DNA of 19,650 nt from assembly GCA_021791995.1 (NCBI GenBank), contig JAJYVN010000018.1, positions 1 through 19,650 of the forward strand. The letters are read 5' to 3'. This document shows positions 8,515-16,611 of this stretch, in pieces. Under the pieces are notes generated by a model. The model was not told where the DNA came from. It was given only the letters and a program-made list of their open reading frames with translations, and did no database searches. Positions within the stretch are counted from its first letter, which is position 1; each line of letters starts with the position of its first letter. Source of the stretch: Bacillota bacterium (GTDB lineage Bacteria > Bacillota > Sulfobacillia > RBS10-35 > JAJYVN01). The translations under genes were made by a program, and so were the position numbers.

Positions 8515-9890
8515 ATCTATTCGGCGGGCCTGCCGGTCCGCTCGTGGTCCTGGGTGGCGGCGCGGTGCTGCTCCTGCTCCTCGACCTCGTGTGGGAGGGT
8601 CACCCGACCCTGCAGCGTAGCGTTGCGCTCGTGGTGCTCGCCCTCGCGGCGTGGGGCGCGATCACGTATGCCGCCGGAAGTTCGGCGTTCTCCGCGGCGC
8701 TTTTGGGTGACCTTCTGGGCCGCGCGACGGATCTGTTGGCGATTGCCGGCGCCACGGCCGCGATTCTGCTCGCTGATCCGGAGGCTCTGGGTGGGCGGAA
8801 GCGCGGGGCGGCGTACCTGGCATTGGTGCTCTGGTCCGCAGCGGGTATGGTGCTGGCCGGAGGCGCTGGAAACCTCGTGGTACTGTTCGTGGGGATCGAG
8901 GTTCTTTCCCTTGGACTATACGTGCTGACCGCCTTCGGTCGGCAGGACGGGCGCGGGGCGGAGGCAGGTTTCAAGTATTTTGTCTTGGGCGGTCTGGGTT
9001 CCGCCCTTCTGCTTTATGGCTCTGCCCTGACCTATGCCGCGACTGGTTCCCTGGATTGGCATGGCATTGCGGCGGCGGCGACGGGGCCGCTCGCCAGTGT
9101 GGGGTTGGTGCTCATCATCGCCGGCCTTGGGTTCAAGCTGGCGTTGGCCCCCTTTCAACTCTGGACCCCCGATGTCTATGACGGTGCACCAACCTCGGTG
9201 GCCGCCTTTATGGCTGTGGGGACGAAGGCGGCGGCGTTTGCGGCCCTGGGGCGAGTGTTGGTGTCAGGGTTCGGTGTCGGGTTGCATTGGGTGGCGGTGG
9301 TTGCCGTCTTGGGTGTCCTTTCAATGTTTGTGGGATACCTGGGGGCGATCGGGCAAACGGGGGCGCGTCGGCTGCTCGCGTTCTCAGGGATCGCCAACGC
9401 CGGAACGCTGGTGTTGGTGCTCTTGGCCGGTCGCAATTGGCAACCCCTCGGTTTTCTCTATTTGGCGGCCTACGCGGCCGCAAGTCTCGGGTTCTTTGCG
9501 ACGGTTGCGGCGGTGGAGTCCGAAGGGACAGGGGACCGAATGGCTGGCTTTATCTCCATCGCGCGGCAGTGGCCCTGGCTCGGTGGTGCGCTGATCATCG
9601 CCCTACTGTCCTTGGCTGGTGTGCCACCGACGGGAGGATTCATGGCGAAGCTCTTACTGCTACGGGGCCTCTTCGGCAGTGGCCACCCCTGGATTGCGAT
9701 CGGGATCGTGGTGGCGAGCATCGTAGGGTTGTATCCGTATTTCCGCTGGCTGATGGCCTCTTTGGACGATTCCGGAGAAGGTGGTTCGGCGCTACGCGTT
9801 CCCCGTATCGGTTGGGGCATCGTGGCAGGTTGTACGGCGGTAGCGACTCTTGTGATCGGCATCTTGCCCGGAATCATCCTGCACGGCTAG
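8511..9890 (+). CDS. nuoN: NADH-quinone oxidoreductase subunit N (NuoN)
   Basis: This is the antiporter-like subunit closest to NuoK (459 residues, about fourteen hydrophobic helices). Channel residues are present: E130 in VGIEVLSLGLY, K155 in EAGFKYFVLG, K209 in GLGFKLALAPFQLWTPDVY, K239 in AVGTKAAAFA and K380 in TGGFMAKLLLL. These correspond to the conserved TM5 glutamate and the lysines of TM5-TM7, TM8 and TM12. The ATG overlaps the nuoM stop. It is the last gene of the nuo operon, as in most bacteria. The 92 bases that follow hold no convincing terminator, so read-through into tig is possible. Confidence 0.97.
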   Translation: MNLFGGPAGPLVVLGGGAVLLLLLDLVWEGHPTLQRSVALVVLALAAWGAITYAAGSSAFSAALLGDLLGRATDLLAIAGATAAILLADPEALGGRKRGAAYLALVLWSAAGMVLAGGAGNLVVLFVGIEVLSLGLYVLTAFGRQDGRGAEAGFKYFVLGGLGSALLLYGSALTYAATGSLDWHGIAAAATGPLASVGLVLIIAGLGFKLALAPFQLWTPDVYDGAPTSVAAFMAVGTKAAAFAALGRVLVSGFGVGLHWVAVVAVLGVLSMFVGYLGAIGQTGARRLLAFSGIANAGTLVLVLLAGRNWQPLGFLYLAAYAAASLGFFATVAAVESEGTGDRMAGFISIARQWPWLGGALIIALLSLAGVPPTGGFMAKLLLLRGLFGSGHPWIAIGIVVASIVGLYPYFRWLMASLDDSGEGGSALRVPRIGWGIVAGCTAVATLVIGILPGIILHG

Positions 9891-9982
9891 AATGACGGCA
9901 CGGTGGATGCGGTCGTGTGTACCCGGGGTGCGGCAGCGACTGTCAATGGACCGCTCTGGCTCGGCATTGGGGAGTGTGACGG

Positions 9983-11314
9983 TTGAAGGCAACATGTGAG
10001 AGGGAACCCGGTAGTCGCGCGGTTCTGGAGATCGAGGTGGCGCCGGAAGAGATGGAGGACGAGATTCGTCGCGCCTACCGCCGCCTTGCACAGCGCATGC
10101 GTGTGCCGGGGTTTCGGAAGGGGCATGTTCCCGCAGCGGTTCTTGACCGCTATGTCGGAAAGGCGGCGGTTCGCCAGGAGGCCCTGGATCCGCTGGTTCG
10201 CTGGGCCTATCGGGAGGCCGTGACGGCGGAAGGCCTTGTGCCGGTCGACACGCCGCAATTCGATGTTCAGGAATTTGGTGATGAAGGCCCGCTCCGCCTT
10301 CAGGCGCGGGTTGTGGTGCGTCCGGACGTGCGGTTGGGTGATGTGTCGAAGATTCGCGTACCACGGGGTGTCCGACAGGTGCGGACGGAGGATGTGGACG
10401 CGGCCTTAGAGGACGTCCGTCTGCAACGTGGGACGTGGATTCCTTGCGAAGATGCGGCGGGCCCCGGCGACCTTGTCGTGCTGCGCATCTCGGGCCGTCT
10501 GGAGGACGGTACCGCGGTTGATGAGCAGAACGTGGAGGGTATCGTCGGTGACGGGTCCATTCGAAAGGAAATCGATGAGGCGGTTGCGGGACGCAGACCC
10601 GGCGAGGAAGCGGATACAGAATTTGTGCTCGCTGCCGCGGATGCGGGGGAACAGAGGGCGGGTACGATGGCGCGCGTGCACGTGCAAGTGCGTGAGGTCA
10701 AACACCGGGAGCTACCGGAGCTGACGGATGCGTTTGCGGCCGAACTGTTCGATGGTGCGACCCTGGAGTCGTTGCGCGCGCAGCTGGAGGAACAACTCCG
10801 TGGTGCGGCAGAGCGGCAGGCGGATCAAACGGTGATCGATCAAGCGACGCGACTGGCGGTGGAAGCGGCCGAGGTGGAGATACCAGAGGTGATGATCGAA
10901 CGCCAGATTAGCTCGCTGCTGGAGGATGTTGTTCGGCGCACCATGCGTTCCGCCGGTCTGCGTCTCGGCATAGAGGACTATGCACGCTTGCGGGCGAAGA
11001 GCGTTGAGGAGTTGCGGGCAGAGTATCGCGAGATGGCCGAATCGCAGATTCGGACCGAGTTGGTGCTGCAGGAGATCGCGCGGCAGCGGGAGTTGAATCC
11101 CGACCAGGATGAGGTCGACCGGGAGATTGCCCGCTTGGCGGAGGAGCAGCATGTGAAGCTGGACCGCTTCCGGCGAATGGCTGAAGAACCGCAGAACATG
11201 GCGGCGATCCGCGACAGCCTTCGGCGCGCGAAGGTGTTGCAGTACCTGGCTCAGGTCGCCACCGGCGCGGAGAGCCCACCGGCGGATGCGAACCAAGGAG
11301 GCGAGTCGGCATGA
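9983..11314 (+). CDS. tig: trigger factor, ribosome-associated chaperone and peptidyl-prolyl isomerase
   Basis: Trigger factor docks on ribosomal protein L23 at the exit tunnel and shields emerging polypeptides. The protein has 443 residues, typical length. The N-terminal domain carries the ribosome-docking signature GFRKG (residues 43-47, in VPGFRKGHVP). A divergent FKBP-type domain spans roughly 150-245 (GDLVVLRISGRLEDG and following). The C-terminal helical chaperone arms follow and are rich in Glu/Arg/Gln. I chose the TTG at 9983 because GGGGAG lies about eight bases upstream and the usual N terminus follows. The stop is inside an ATGA that also starts clpP. Its position ahead of clpP and clpX is the standard arrangement. 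Confidence 0.96.
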   Translation: MKATCEREPGSRAVLEIEVAPEEMEDEIRRAYRRLAQRMRVPGFRKGHVPAAVLDRYVGKAAVRQEALDPLVRWAYREAVTAEGLVPVDTPQFDVQEFGDEGPLRLQARVVVRPDVRLGDVSKIRVPRGVRQVRTEDVDAALEDVRLQRGTWIPCEDAAGPGDLVVLRISGRLEDGTAVDEQNVEGIVGDGSIRKEIDEAVAGRRPGEEADTEFVLAAADAGEQRAGTMARVHVQVREVKHRELPELTDAFAAELFDGATLESLRAQLEEQLRGAAERQADQTVIDQATRLAVEAAEVEIPEVMIERQISSLLEDVVRRTMRSAGLRLGIEDYARLRAKSVEELRAEYREMAESQIRTELVLQEIARQRELNPDQDEVDREIARLAEEQHVKLDRFRRMAEEPQNMAAIRDSLRRAKVLQYLAQVATGAESPPADANQGGESA

Positions 11315-11961
11315 CGGACGCCATGTGTATGTCGAGGCTCCAGGAGATCCGGCGCGAAATTCAGGCGGGGTATGTTCCGATGGTCGTGGAACAGTCACCT
11401 CGCGGGGAACGTGCGTACGACATCTACTCCCGGCTCTTGCGGGAGCGGATTATTTTCTTGGGGTCGCCCATCGATGATCAGGTCGCCAATCTTGTGATCG
11501 CGCAATTGCTCTTCCTGGAGGGGGAGGATCCGGACCGCGACGTCATGATCTACATCAACTCCCCTGGCGGAAGCGTCGACGCGGGGCTCGGGATTTACGA
11601 TGCCATGCAGTACATCAAGCCGCCGGTGATGACGATTTGCGTGGGAATGGCGGCTAGCATGGGGTCGCTCCTCTTGGCGGCGGGAACCAAGGGCAAGCGT
11701 TACGCCCTGCCGCATTCGCGCATCATGATCCACCAACCGTGGGGCGGAACGCAAGGTAAGGCGACCGACGTGCAGATCTGGACCGAGGAGCTGCTGAAGG
11801 CGTATGAATCAATCACCGACATCTATGTGAAGCATACAGGGCAAGAGCGTGCTAAGGTACGCGAGGATCTCCAACGCGATTATTTTCTGTCCGCCGAGCA
11901 GGCAAAGGCATACGGTGTCGTTGACGAGATCATGGTGTCGCGGGGCTCGGGCAAGGAGTAG
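11311..11961 (+). CDS. clpP: ATP-dependent Clp protease proteolytic subunit ClpP
   Basis: This serine peptidase forms a tetradecameric barrel and degrades substrates unfolded by ClpX or other Clp ATPases. The catalytic triad is visible: S116 in GMAASMGS, H141 in RIMIHQPWGG and D190 in QRDYFLS. The oxyanion segment SPGGSVDAGLGIYD (84-97) and the N-terminal PMVVEQSPRGERAYDIYSRL region are typical. Length is 216 residues. The ATG overlaps the tig stop by 4 bases and has AAGGAGG nine bases upstream. An internal ATG at codon 5 or 7 could also serve; ClpP usually loses a short propeptide, so the mature protein would be little affected. A 41-base gap separates it from clpX. Confidence 0.97.
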   Translation: MTDAMCMSRLQEIRREIQAGYVPMVVEQSPRGERAYDIYSRLLRERIIFLGSPIDDQVANLVIAQLLFLEGEDPDRDVMIYINSPGGSVDAGLGIYDAMQYIKPPVMTICVGMAASMGSLLLAAGTKGKRYALPHSRIMIHQPWGGTQGKATDVQIWTEELLKAYESITDIYVKHTGQERAKVREDLQRDYFLSAEQAKAYGVVDEIMVSRGSGKE

Positions 11962-12002
11962 GCGGGTGGGGGCGGAGACTGGCCGGGGGAGGGCGAAGGG
12001 GC

Positions 12003-13262
12003 ATGTTTAAGTTCACCGACGAAAAGGGAGCCCCCCTGAAGTGTTCCTTTTGCGGCAAGCACCAGGACCAGGTCAAGCGGCTGATTGCGGGGCCCGGAGT
12101 GTACATCTGTGATGAATGTGTCGAGCTATGCAATGACATCATCGAAGAGGAACAGGCGGAGGACGTCGAGTTTAACCTGAAAGATGTGCCGAAGCCTCGG
12201 GAGATTAACGACATCCTTTCACAGTATGTGATCGGCCAGGACCGGGCGAAAAAGGCTCTTTCCGTGCAGGTCTATAACCACTACAAGCGCGTCAACATGG
12301 GCAACAAGGTCGATGATGTCGAGCTGCAGAAGAGCAATATTTTGCTTTTGGGGCCGACGGGAAGCGGCAAGACCCTCCTGGCCCAAACGCTAGCGCGCAT
12401 TCTCAATGTGCCGTTTGCCATTGCCGATGCCACCTCGCTGACCGAGGCCGGCTATGTCGGGGAGGATGTGGAGAACATTCTCCTCAAGCTGATTCAGGCG
12501 GCGGACTACGACATCGAGAAGGCAGAGAAGGGAATCGTCTACATCGACGAGGTCGACAAGATTGCCCGTAAGTCGGAGAACCCGTCGATTACACGCGATG
12601 TGTCGGGGGAGGGCGTGCAGCAGGCCCTCTTGAAGATTCTGGAGGGAACGGTGGCATCGGTGCCGCCCCAGGGAGGCCGGAAGCATCCCCACCAGGAGTT
12701 CATCCAGATCGACACGACGGATATCCTCTTTATCTGCGGCGGTGCGTTTGATGGGTTGGAAAAGATCATTCAGAACCGGATTGGTCGCAAGACGCTGGGG
12801 TTCGGCGCCGAACTGACTACGCGCCAGCACGATGCCCGCATCGGGGATGTTCTGGCACAGGTGATGCCGGAGGATCTCCTCAAGTTCGGTATGATTCCGG
12901 AGTTTGTCGGGCGTCTTCCGGTAATGGCCACGCTGGATGCCCTCGATGAGGACGCCTTGGTGCGGATCCTGGTGGAGCCCAAGAACGCTCTGGTGCGTCA
13001 GTATGAGAAACTGTGCCAGATGGATGGGGTAACGCTGGAGTTTGAGCCAGACGCTCTGCGCGAGATCGCCAAGCTCACGTTGGAGCGGAAGACGGGTGCC
13101 CGGGGTCTGCGGGCCATTATTGAGGATGTCATGCTGGATGTCATGTTTGACATCCCCTCCCGCGCGGAGAGTGCCAAGTGTGTGATCACTGCGGATGTGA
13201 TCGCGGAGCACAATCCTCCGACCATCGTACCCCGCAAGCGGAAGAAGGAAGAGACGGCGTAG
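12003..13262 (+). CDS. clpX: ATP-dependent Clp protease ATP-binding subunit ClpX
   Basis: This hexameric AAA+ unfoldase recognises tagged proteins and threads them into ClpP. Domains run in the usual order. The N-terminal zinc-binding domain has C14, C17, C36 and C39 (CSFC...CDEC). Walker A is GPTGSGKT (117-124), the pore loop GYVG (150-153), Walker B VYIDEVD (179-185), the RKH loop 226-228, the ClpP-contacting LGF loop 265-267, and sensor 2 GARGLR (365-370). Length is 419 residues. The start is an ATG preceded by purine-rich GGGGAGGGCGAAGGGG. It is the last + strand gene, and a strong inverted repeat follows 12 bases after its TAG. Nothing looks degraded. Confidence 0.98.
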   Translation: MFKFTDEKGAPLKCSFCGKHQDQVKRLIAGPGVYICDECVELCNDIIEEEQAEDVEFNLKDVPKPREINDILSQYVIGQDRAKKALSVQVYNHYKRVNMGNKVDDVELQKSNILLLGPTGSGKTLLAQTLARILNVPFAIADATSLTEAGYVGEDVENILLKLIQAADYDIEKAEKGIVYIDEVDKIARKSENPSITRDVSGEGVQQALLKILEGTVASVPPQGGRKHPHQEFIQIDTTDILFICGGAFDGLEKIIQNRIGRKTLGFGAELTTRQHDARIGDVLAQVMPEDLLKFGMIPEFVGRLPVMATLDALDEDALVRILVEPKNALVRQYEKLCQMDGVTLEFEPDALREIAKLTLERKTGARGLRAIIEDVMLDVMFDIPSRAESAKCVITADVIAEHNPPTIVPRKRKKEETA

Positions 13263-13273
13263 GTGGACCGCGT

Positions 13274-13318
13274 GGAGGGACGGCGTTGGATGCGGTGAGC
13301 CGGACACGCCGTCCCTCC
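13274..13318. terminator. Perfect 13-bp inverted repeat between convergent genes, likely terminator
   Basis: The left arm 13274-13286 (GGAGGGACGGCGT) is perfectly complementary to 13306-13318 (ACGCCGTCCCTCC), with a 19-base loop. It begins 12 bases after the clpX stop and lies about 66 bases beyond the stop of the oppositely oriented glycosidase gene. Neither side has a good T run; on the + strand only CGTTTCGG follows. It is therefore not a textbook intrinsic terminator. Its position and perfect stem still make a transcript end or 3' stabiliser the most likely role, possibly for both directions. Confidence 0.7.
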
Positions 13319-13384
13319 CGTTTCGGCTCGCGGCCGTTGGGGCTGTTCGTGCTGCGCAGCGCATGTGCTTCATCTGATGGGCCG

Positions 13385-15979
13385 TCATCCGAGTGCGACG
13401 GATGTGCCGCCGAGATTGCTCCAGGGACCCCACGCACCGGATGCATCCTGTCCGATCGACCACAGCGCGCTATCGGCTCCTGTCGCAAGGAGTTGGATCG
13501 CTCCGGTCTCGGAGTTGCCAACGGTCAGTGTCGGTCGGACGTTGCCACCGAGGTCGGTCCACCCACCCCATCCGCTTGTACCGCGTTGCGAGAGGCTCCA
13601 GATCGCTCCCGTCGCACCCGTCCCGTCCTTTACACCAAACACTACGAGTTCACCAGATGCGTTTTGGCCGACGACGAAGCCCTGCGCGAGTCGGATACCT
13701 CCGATTCCTTGCCAGCGGCCGAAGCGCCCACCTGGTGTGACCTGTTCCGCTTCGCGCAAAAGTCCGCTCGGGGTAAGGCCGAAAATCATCAGACGCCCGT
13801 CCAGCAGAGACGACACCGCCAAGCCCGGACCGAAATCACCGTGGAGCGACTGCCAACTGCCCCAGGTACCCGGGACGGTTTCTGCGACCGTCCAGATTTG
13901 TCCGTCCTGGGAGACCCCGAAGACCTGCAGAAGCCCGCTCAGGTTCTTTCCGACGACGTACCCGGGTTGCAGGGCTGGCCCACCCATCGCGTTCCACCCC
14001 GACCAGCCGACGCCCGGTGCGCTTTGGGTGTTCACCGCAAGGTGCCCGTTGGCCGCGAGTCCAAAGAGGCTTACGCTGCCGTCGGCGTTGGTCTGTACCG
14101 CAAGATGGCGCAGGGCTGATCCGCCAAGGTTTGTCCACGCACCCCACGGCCCGTTCGGTGCCACTTGTTGTGCCAACAACACGCCGGTACCCGTGGGTAC
14201 CGCAACACCCAAGGTGTCGATCAGGTTCCGTACGACGACGGCATGGCCGCTTGGTGCCACATCGCTAGGGAGGCCCGTCCATCCGGTCCAACGGGAGGCG
14301 GATCCGGTCCCTCCGGCGGCGACGGTCTCCTGATCCTCGACTACGGCTCCCTGGGCCGTCTCGCCCACCACCGTGAGCGAGCCATTCTCCTGCAACGCTA
14401 CAGGGCCGACGTAGGCACCCGCTGCTTGAATCTGGACAATGGCTGCGGTGGATGGTGGAACGTAGACCACGACGAATCCATTCTTTTCGGGTGCCAGAGG
14501 GGTCCAGACCCCCGTCCATCGGCTGTCATTGGTAATGGAAGCACCTCCGAGCGTGGCGGTGAGGAGGGTCGGGTTTCCCGGCTGTCCATCCGTGAGGACC
14601 ATTTCAGCCGCGCTGGCCGCGACGAACCCGTTCGGTACGATGCTCACTGCGGCAGTATGGCCCGTCGGTCCATAGGACTTGTTGATCACCGTCACATCCA
14701 CGAGTCGGCCAGCACCGGCAGCATACGCCGTGACGTTCAACTGGTCAGGATTCCGGACCGCCACCGACTGAGCGGCTCCGTTACCACCGAGATCAAAGGC
14801 CTTGATCGCGTATGCCTTCGGGCGGGCAACATAGTCACTGCAAAACGGGAGGCACGAACTGCCCGAAACAGTCAGAAGTTGTTGGGGGACAATTGTGTCG
14901 GTGAGGATCCACTGGTTATTGTGAAAATTCACTCCTGCTAGTCCATGGGCGGCCCACCAGTGCATGAAGTCCAAGGCCCAGAGCGCGGATGCAAAGCCGT
15001 CGCTGGCTCCGGCGACGCCCCCCAGAAAATCGTTGGCCTCGGTGAATCGTACCGGAAGGCCCATGGCCTCGATGGGAGCGACAATGTGCCCGTACACCTG
15101 CTCGTAGGACGAATACCGGCCAGTGCCTTCCGGCCCAGTACCGGTTCCCGGGTTGCCGTTGACCCACGTGGGAGACAAAAGATCGGCAATCGCCTGCTGT
15201 GTGGTGGTGGAGCCGGGTCCTCCACCCACATAGTAGTGTTGGGTGATGAGCGTGACTCCGGTGGCCTTGGCTGCGGCCGCAAATTGGACGGCATAGGAGG
15301 GGGAACCGGTCCGGGACCCGGCATCGGGGCCGACAAAGGTGGCGTCCGGGACCGCGGTGCGTACCGTCGCTGCAAACTGTTCCCACGTGCTGAGGTAGCT
15401 CGGAAATCCGTGGATCGCCGGGTCGGTGTCATGATACGGGCTTTCGTCCGGTTCGTTACCGATGGCGAAGGCGAGGAGATTGGAGCGGTCATCGCTCCAA
15501 ATGTGGGCTGCGACGGTGGCGTCTTCGGTCGCCAGGTTCGGGATCGGATCGGACGAAGGATCAAGGAGCCGTAGCGAATAAATCACATTCACACCGGCCG
15601 CCTGCGCGAACGCGAATAGGTTGTCGACCCCCGTGTAGCCGGCGGCCGTGGTGCCCGGCGGCGGATCAAAGTCGACCGTGTCGCCGCCCAGGCGGAGATC
15701 CCGGATGCCGATGTTCTGGAAGAGGGTAATAAGCTGCGTGTTGTGGGGGGAGAAGAAGTAACCAAGTGTTCCGCCGCTCCCGGAGAATTCAGATCCCGTC
15801 TCAAATCCGATGCCGGCAAAGTCAGTGGGAATGGGTTGGGCAATGGAGGAGGTAGACACCACCAAATGGATCGGCAGCGCGGCAGACGCCTTGGCATGCC
15901 CGCACCCGCCCACGGCGAGGGCCGTTAGCAGAAGGGCGGATCCGACGAATCCGACGCACGACCGTGACAAATGCCTCAT
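13385..15979 (-). CDS. Secreted lipoprotein: GH79-like glycoside hydrolase fused to a seven-repeat propeller
   Basis: This 864-residue protein would be anchored outside the membrane. Residues 8-26 form a lipoprotein signal peptide ending in LAVGGC, with C26 as the lipid-modified cysteine. Residues ~50-390 look like a clan GH-A barrel of the GH79 kind: FAGIGFE (54-60), DLRLGGDTVDF (94-104), the acid/base motif GNEPDE with E176, QHYY (247-250) and the nucleophile motif RFTEAND with E314. Residues ~410-518 resemble the GH79 C-terminal beta domain. From 563 on, seven W-x-x-W-x-x-(L/M/I) repeats occur at 563, 611, 658, 705, 752, 803 and 849, about 47 residues apart, suggesting a PLL/tectonin-type lectin propeller. 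GH79 enzymes cleave glucuronides and related glycans; the substrate here is unknown. The ATG directly abuts GAGGG, so the TTG at codon 4 (15970) may be the true start. C376 and C380 could form a disulfide. Confidence 0.85.
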   Translation of the reverse strand: MRHLSRSCVGFVGSALLLTALAVGGCGHAKASAALPIHLVVSTSSIAQPIPTDFAGIGFETGSEFSGSGGTLGYFFSPHNTQLITLFQNIGIRDLRLGGDTVDFDPPPGTTAAGYTGVDNLFAFAQAAGVNVIYSLRLLDPSSDPIPNLATEDATVAAHIWSDDRSNLLAFAIGNEPDESPYHDTDPAIHGFPSYLSTWEQFAATVRTAVPDATFVGPDAGSRTGSPSYAVQFAAAAKATGVTLITQHYYVGGGPGSTTTQQAIADLLSPTWVNGNPGTGTGPEGTGRYSSYEQVYGHIVAPIEAMGLPVRFTEANDFLGGVAGASDGFASALWALDFMHWWAAHGLAGVNFHNNQWILTDTIVPQQLLTVSGSSCLPFCSDYVARPKAYAIKAFDLGGNGAAQSVAVRNPDQLNVTAYAAGAGRLVDVTVINKSYGPTGHTAAVSIVPNGFVAASAAEMVLTDGQPGNPTLLTATLGGASITNDSRWTGVWTPLAPEKNGFVVVYVPPSTAAIVQIQAAGAYVGPVALQENGSLTVVGETAQGAVVEDQETVAAGGTGSASRWTGWTGLPSDVAPSGHAVVVRNLIDTLGVAVPTGTGVLLAQQVAPNGPWGAWTNLGGSALRHLAVQTNADGSVSLFGLAANGHLAVNTQSAPGVGWSGWNAMGGPALQPGYVVGKNLSGLLQVFGVSQDGQIWTVAETVPGTWGSWQSLHGDFGPGLAVSSLLDGRLMIFGLTPSGLLREAEQVTPGGRFGRWQGIGGIRLAQGFVVGQNASGELVVFGVKDGTGATGAIWSLSQRGTSGWGGWTDLGGNVRPTLTVGNSETGAIQLLATGADSALWSIGQDASGAWGPWSNLGGTSVALG

Positions 15980-16155
15980 CCCTCAGGGGGCAGCTTCTCA
16001 TCGGGGCTTGCATTCGTCATGGGGAGGATGGTTCCTCTCCGCCGAATGATGCCCTACCGGGTTTGTACCGCCATAGGGGCTGGTGTGGGGACGGCCCAGG
16101 GATGTGTGTGCGGATCAGTCCGTTCAAGTGGCTCGGATGCGGCGGGGGGGCCTGC
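15980..16155 (-). other. Intergenic leader between the VKOR gene and the glycosidase gene
   Basis: This stretch of 176 bases has no gene I can support. On the - strand it begins with a C-rich run just after the VKOR stop and ends with GAGGG immediately before the glycosidase ATG. I see no convincing -35/-10 pair; a TTGAAC occurs about 30 bases in, without a matching -10. It may hold a weak or alternative-sigma promoter, or be a leader within a longer transcript. Confidence 0.4.
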
Positions 16156-16611
16156 TCACTCCACCGCATGCTGGGGTCCAGGAGGCGCGAGCGCCGCGCA
16201 GACAAAGTAGGCCAAGACCAGCACGTGGGCTGTTGTGCACCAAATGCAGAGGTGACCAATGACATCGAGCTCGAGGTAGAGGAAGTAGAGTACCGAGAGG
16301 AGTCCCACGATGCTCCAGCCGAGAGTTAGCGGACGGAGCCAGGAGGGTGGATCGGCTCGGAGGGCCAGGGAGGCGAAGACGGCCGCCAGCACAAACCATA
16401 CCATACCCCAGACGGCGATCGGAACGCCCAGGATGATGGACTGCGGACTCTGCACAACCGCAGCACAGTCAATGAGGGTTCCGTGTAGGGGGCAGACGAG
16501 TGTGACATGGGCGTAATGCACCAAAGTCAGGTAGAAGGAGATACCAAGTCCGACGATGCTCAGGCCGATCCGTGTCCATGCCCAGACGGGCGAGGGGCCC
16601 GGATTCCTCAT
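16156..16611 (-). CDS. Vitamin K epoxide reductase (VKOR) family membrane protein
   Basis: Bacterial VKOR homologues reoxidise a thioredoxin-like partner and pass electrons to quinone, replacing DsbB. The 151-residue protein has four hydrophobic helices (roughly 14-34, 58-82, 97-117, 121-142). Both expected cysteine pairs are present: the loop pair C40 and C49 (CPLHGTLIDC) and the quinone-side C122-I-W-C125 motif. No thioredoxin domain is fused, but the gene just upstream encodes one. The start is the ATG at 16611, six bases after GGAGGG, overlapping the upstream stop as ATGA. A longer reading of the frame would add an implausible hydrophilic extension lying within the previous gene. Direct coupling to the DUF929 gene implies co-function. 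Confidence 0.93.
   Translation of the reverse strand: MRNPGPSPVWAWTRIGLSIVGLGISFYLTLVHYAHVTLVCPLHGTLIDCAAVVQSPQSIILGVPIAVWGMVWFVLAAVFASLALRADPPSWLRPLTLGWSIVGLLSVLYFLYLELDVIGHLCIWCTTAHVLVLAYFVCAALAPPGPQHAVE

Noticed and set aside
13178..14119. A 313-codon + strand open frame running from clpX into the glycosidase gene, and an overlapping 322-codon one
   Set aside because: They cover the terminator and are antisense to the propeller repeats, whose periodic W-x-x-W pattern shows that the - strand is coding.
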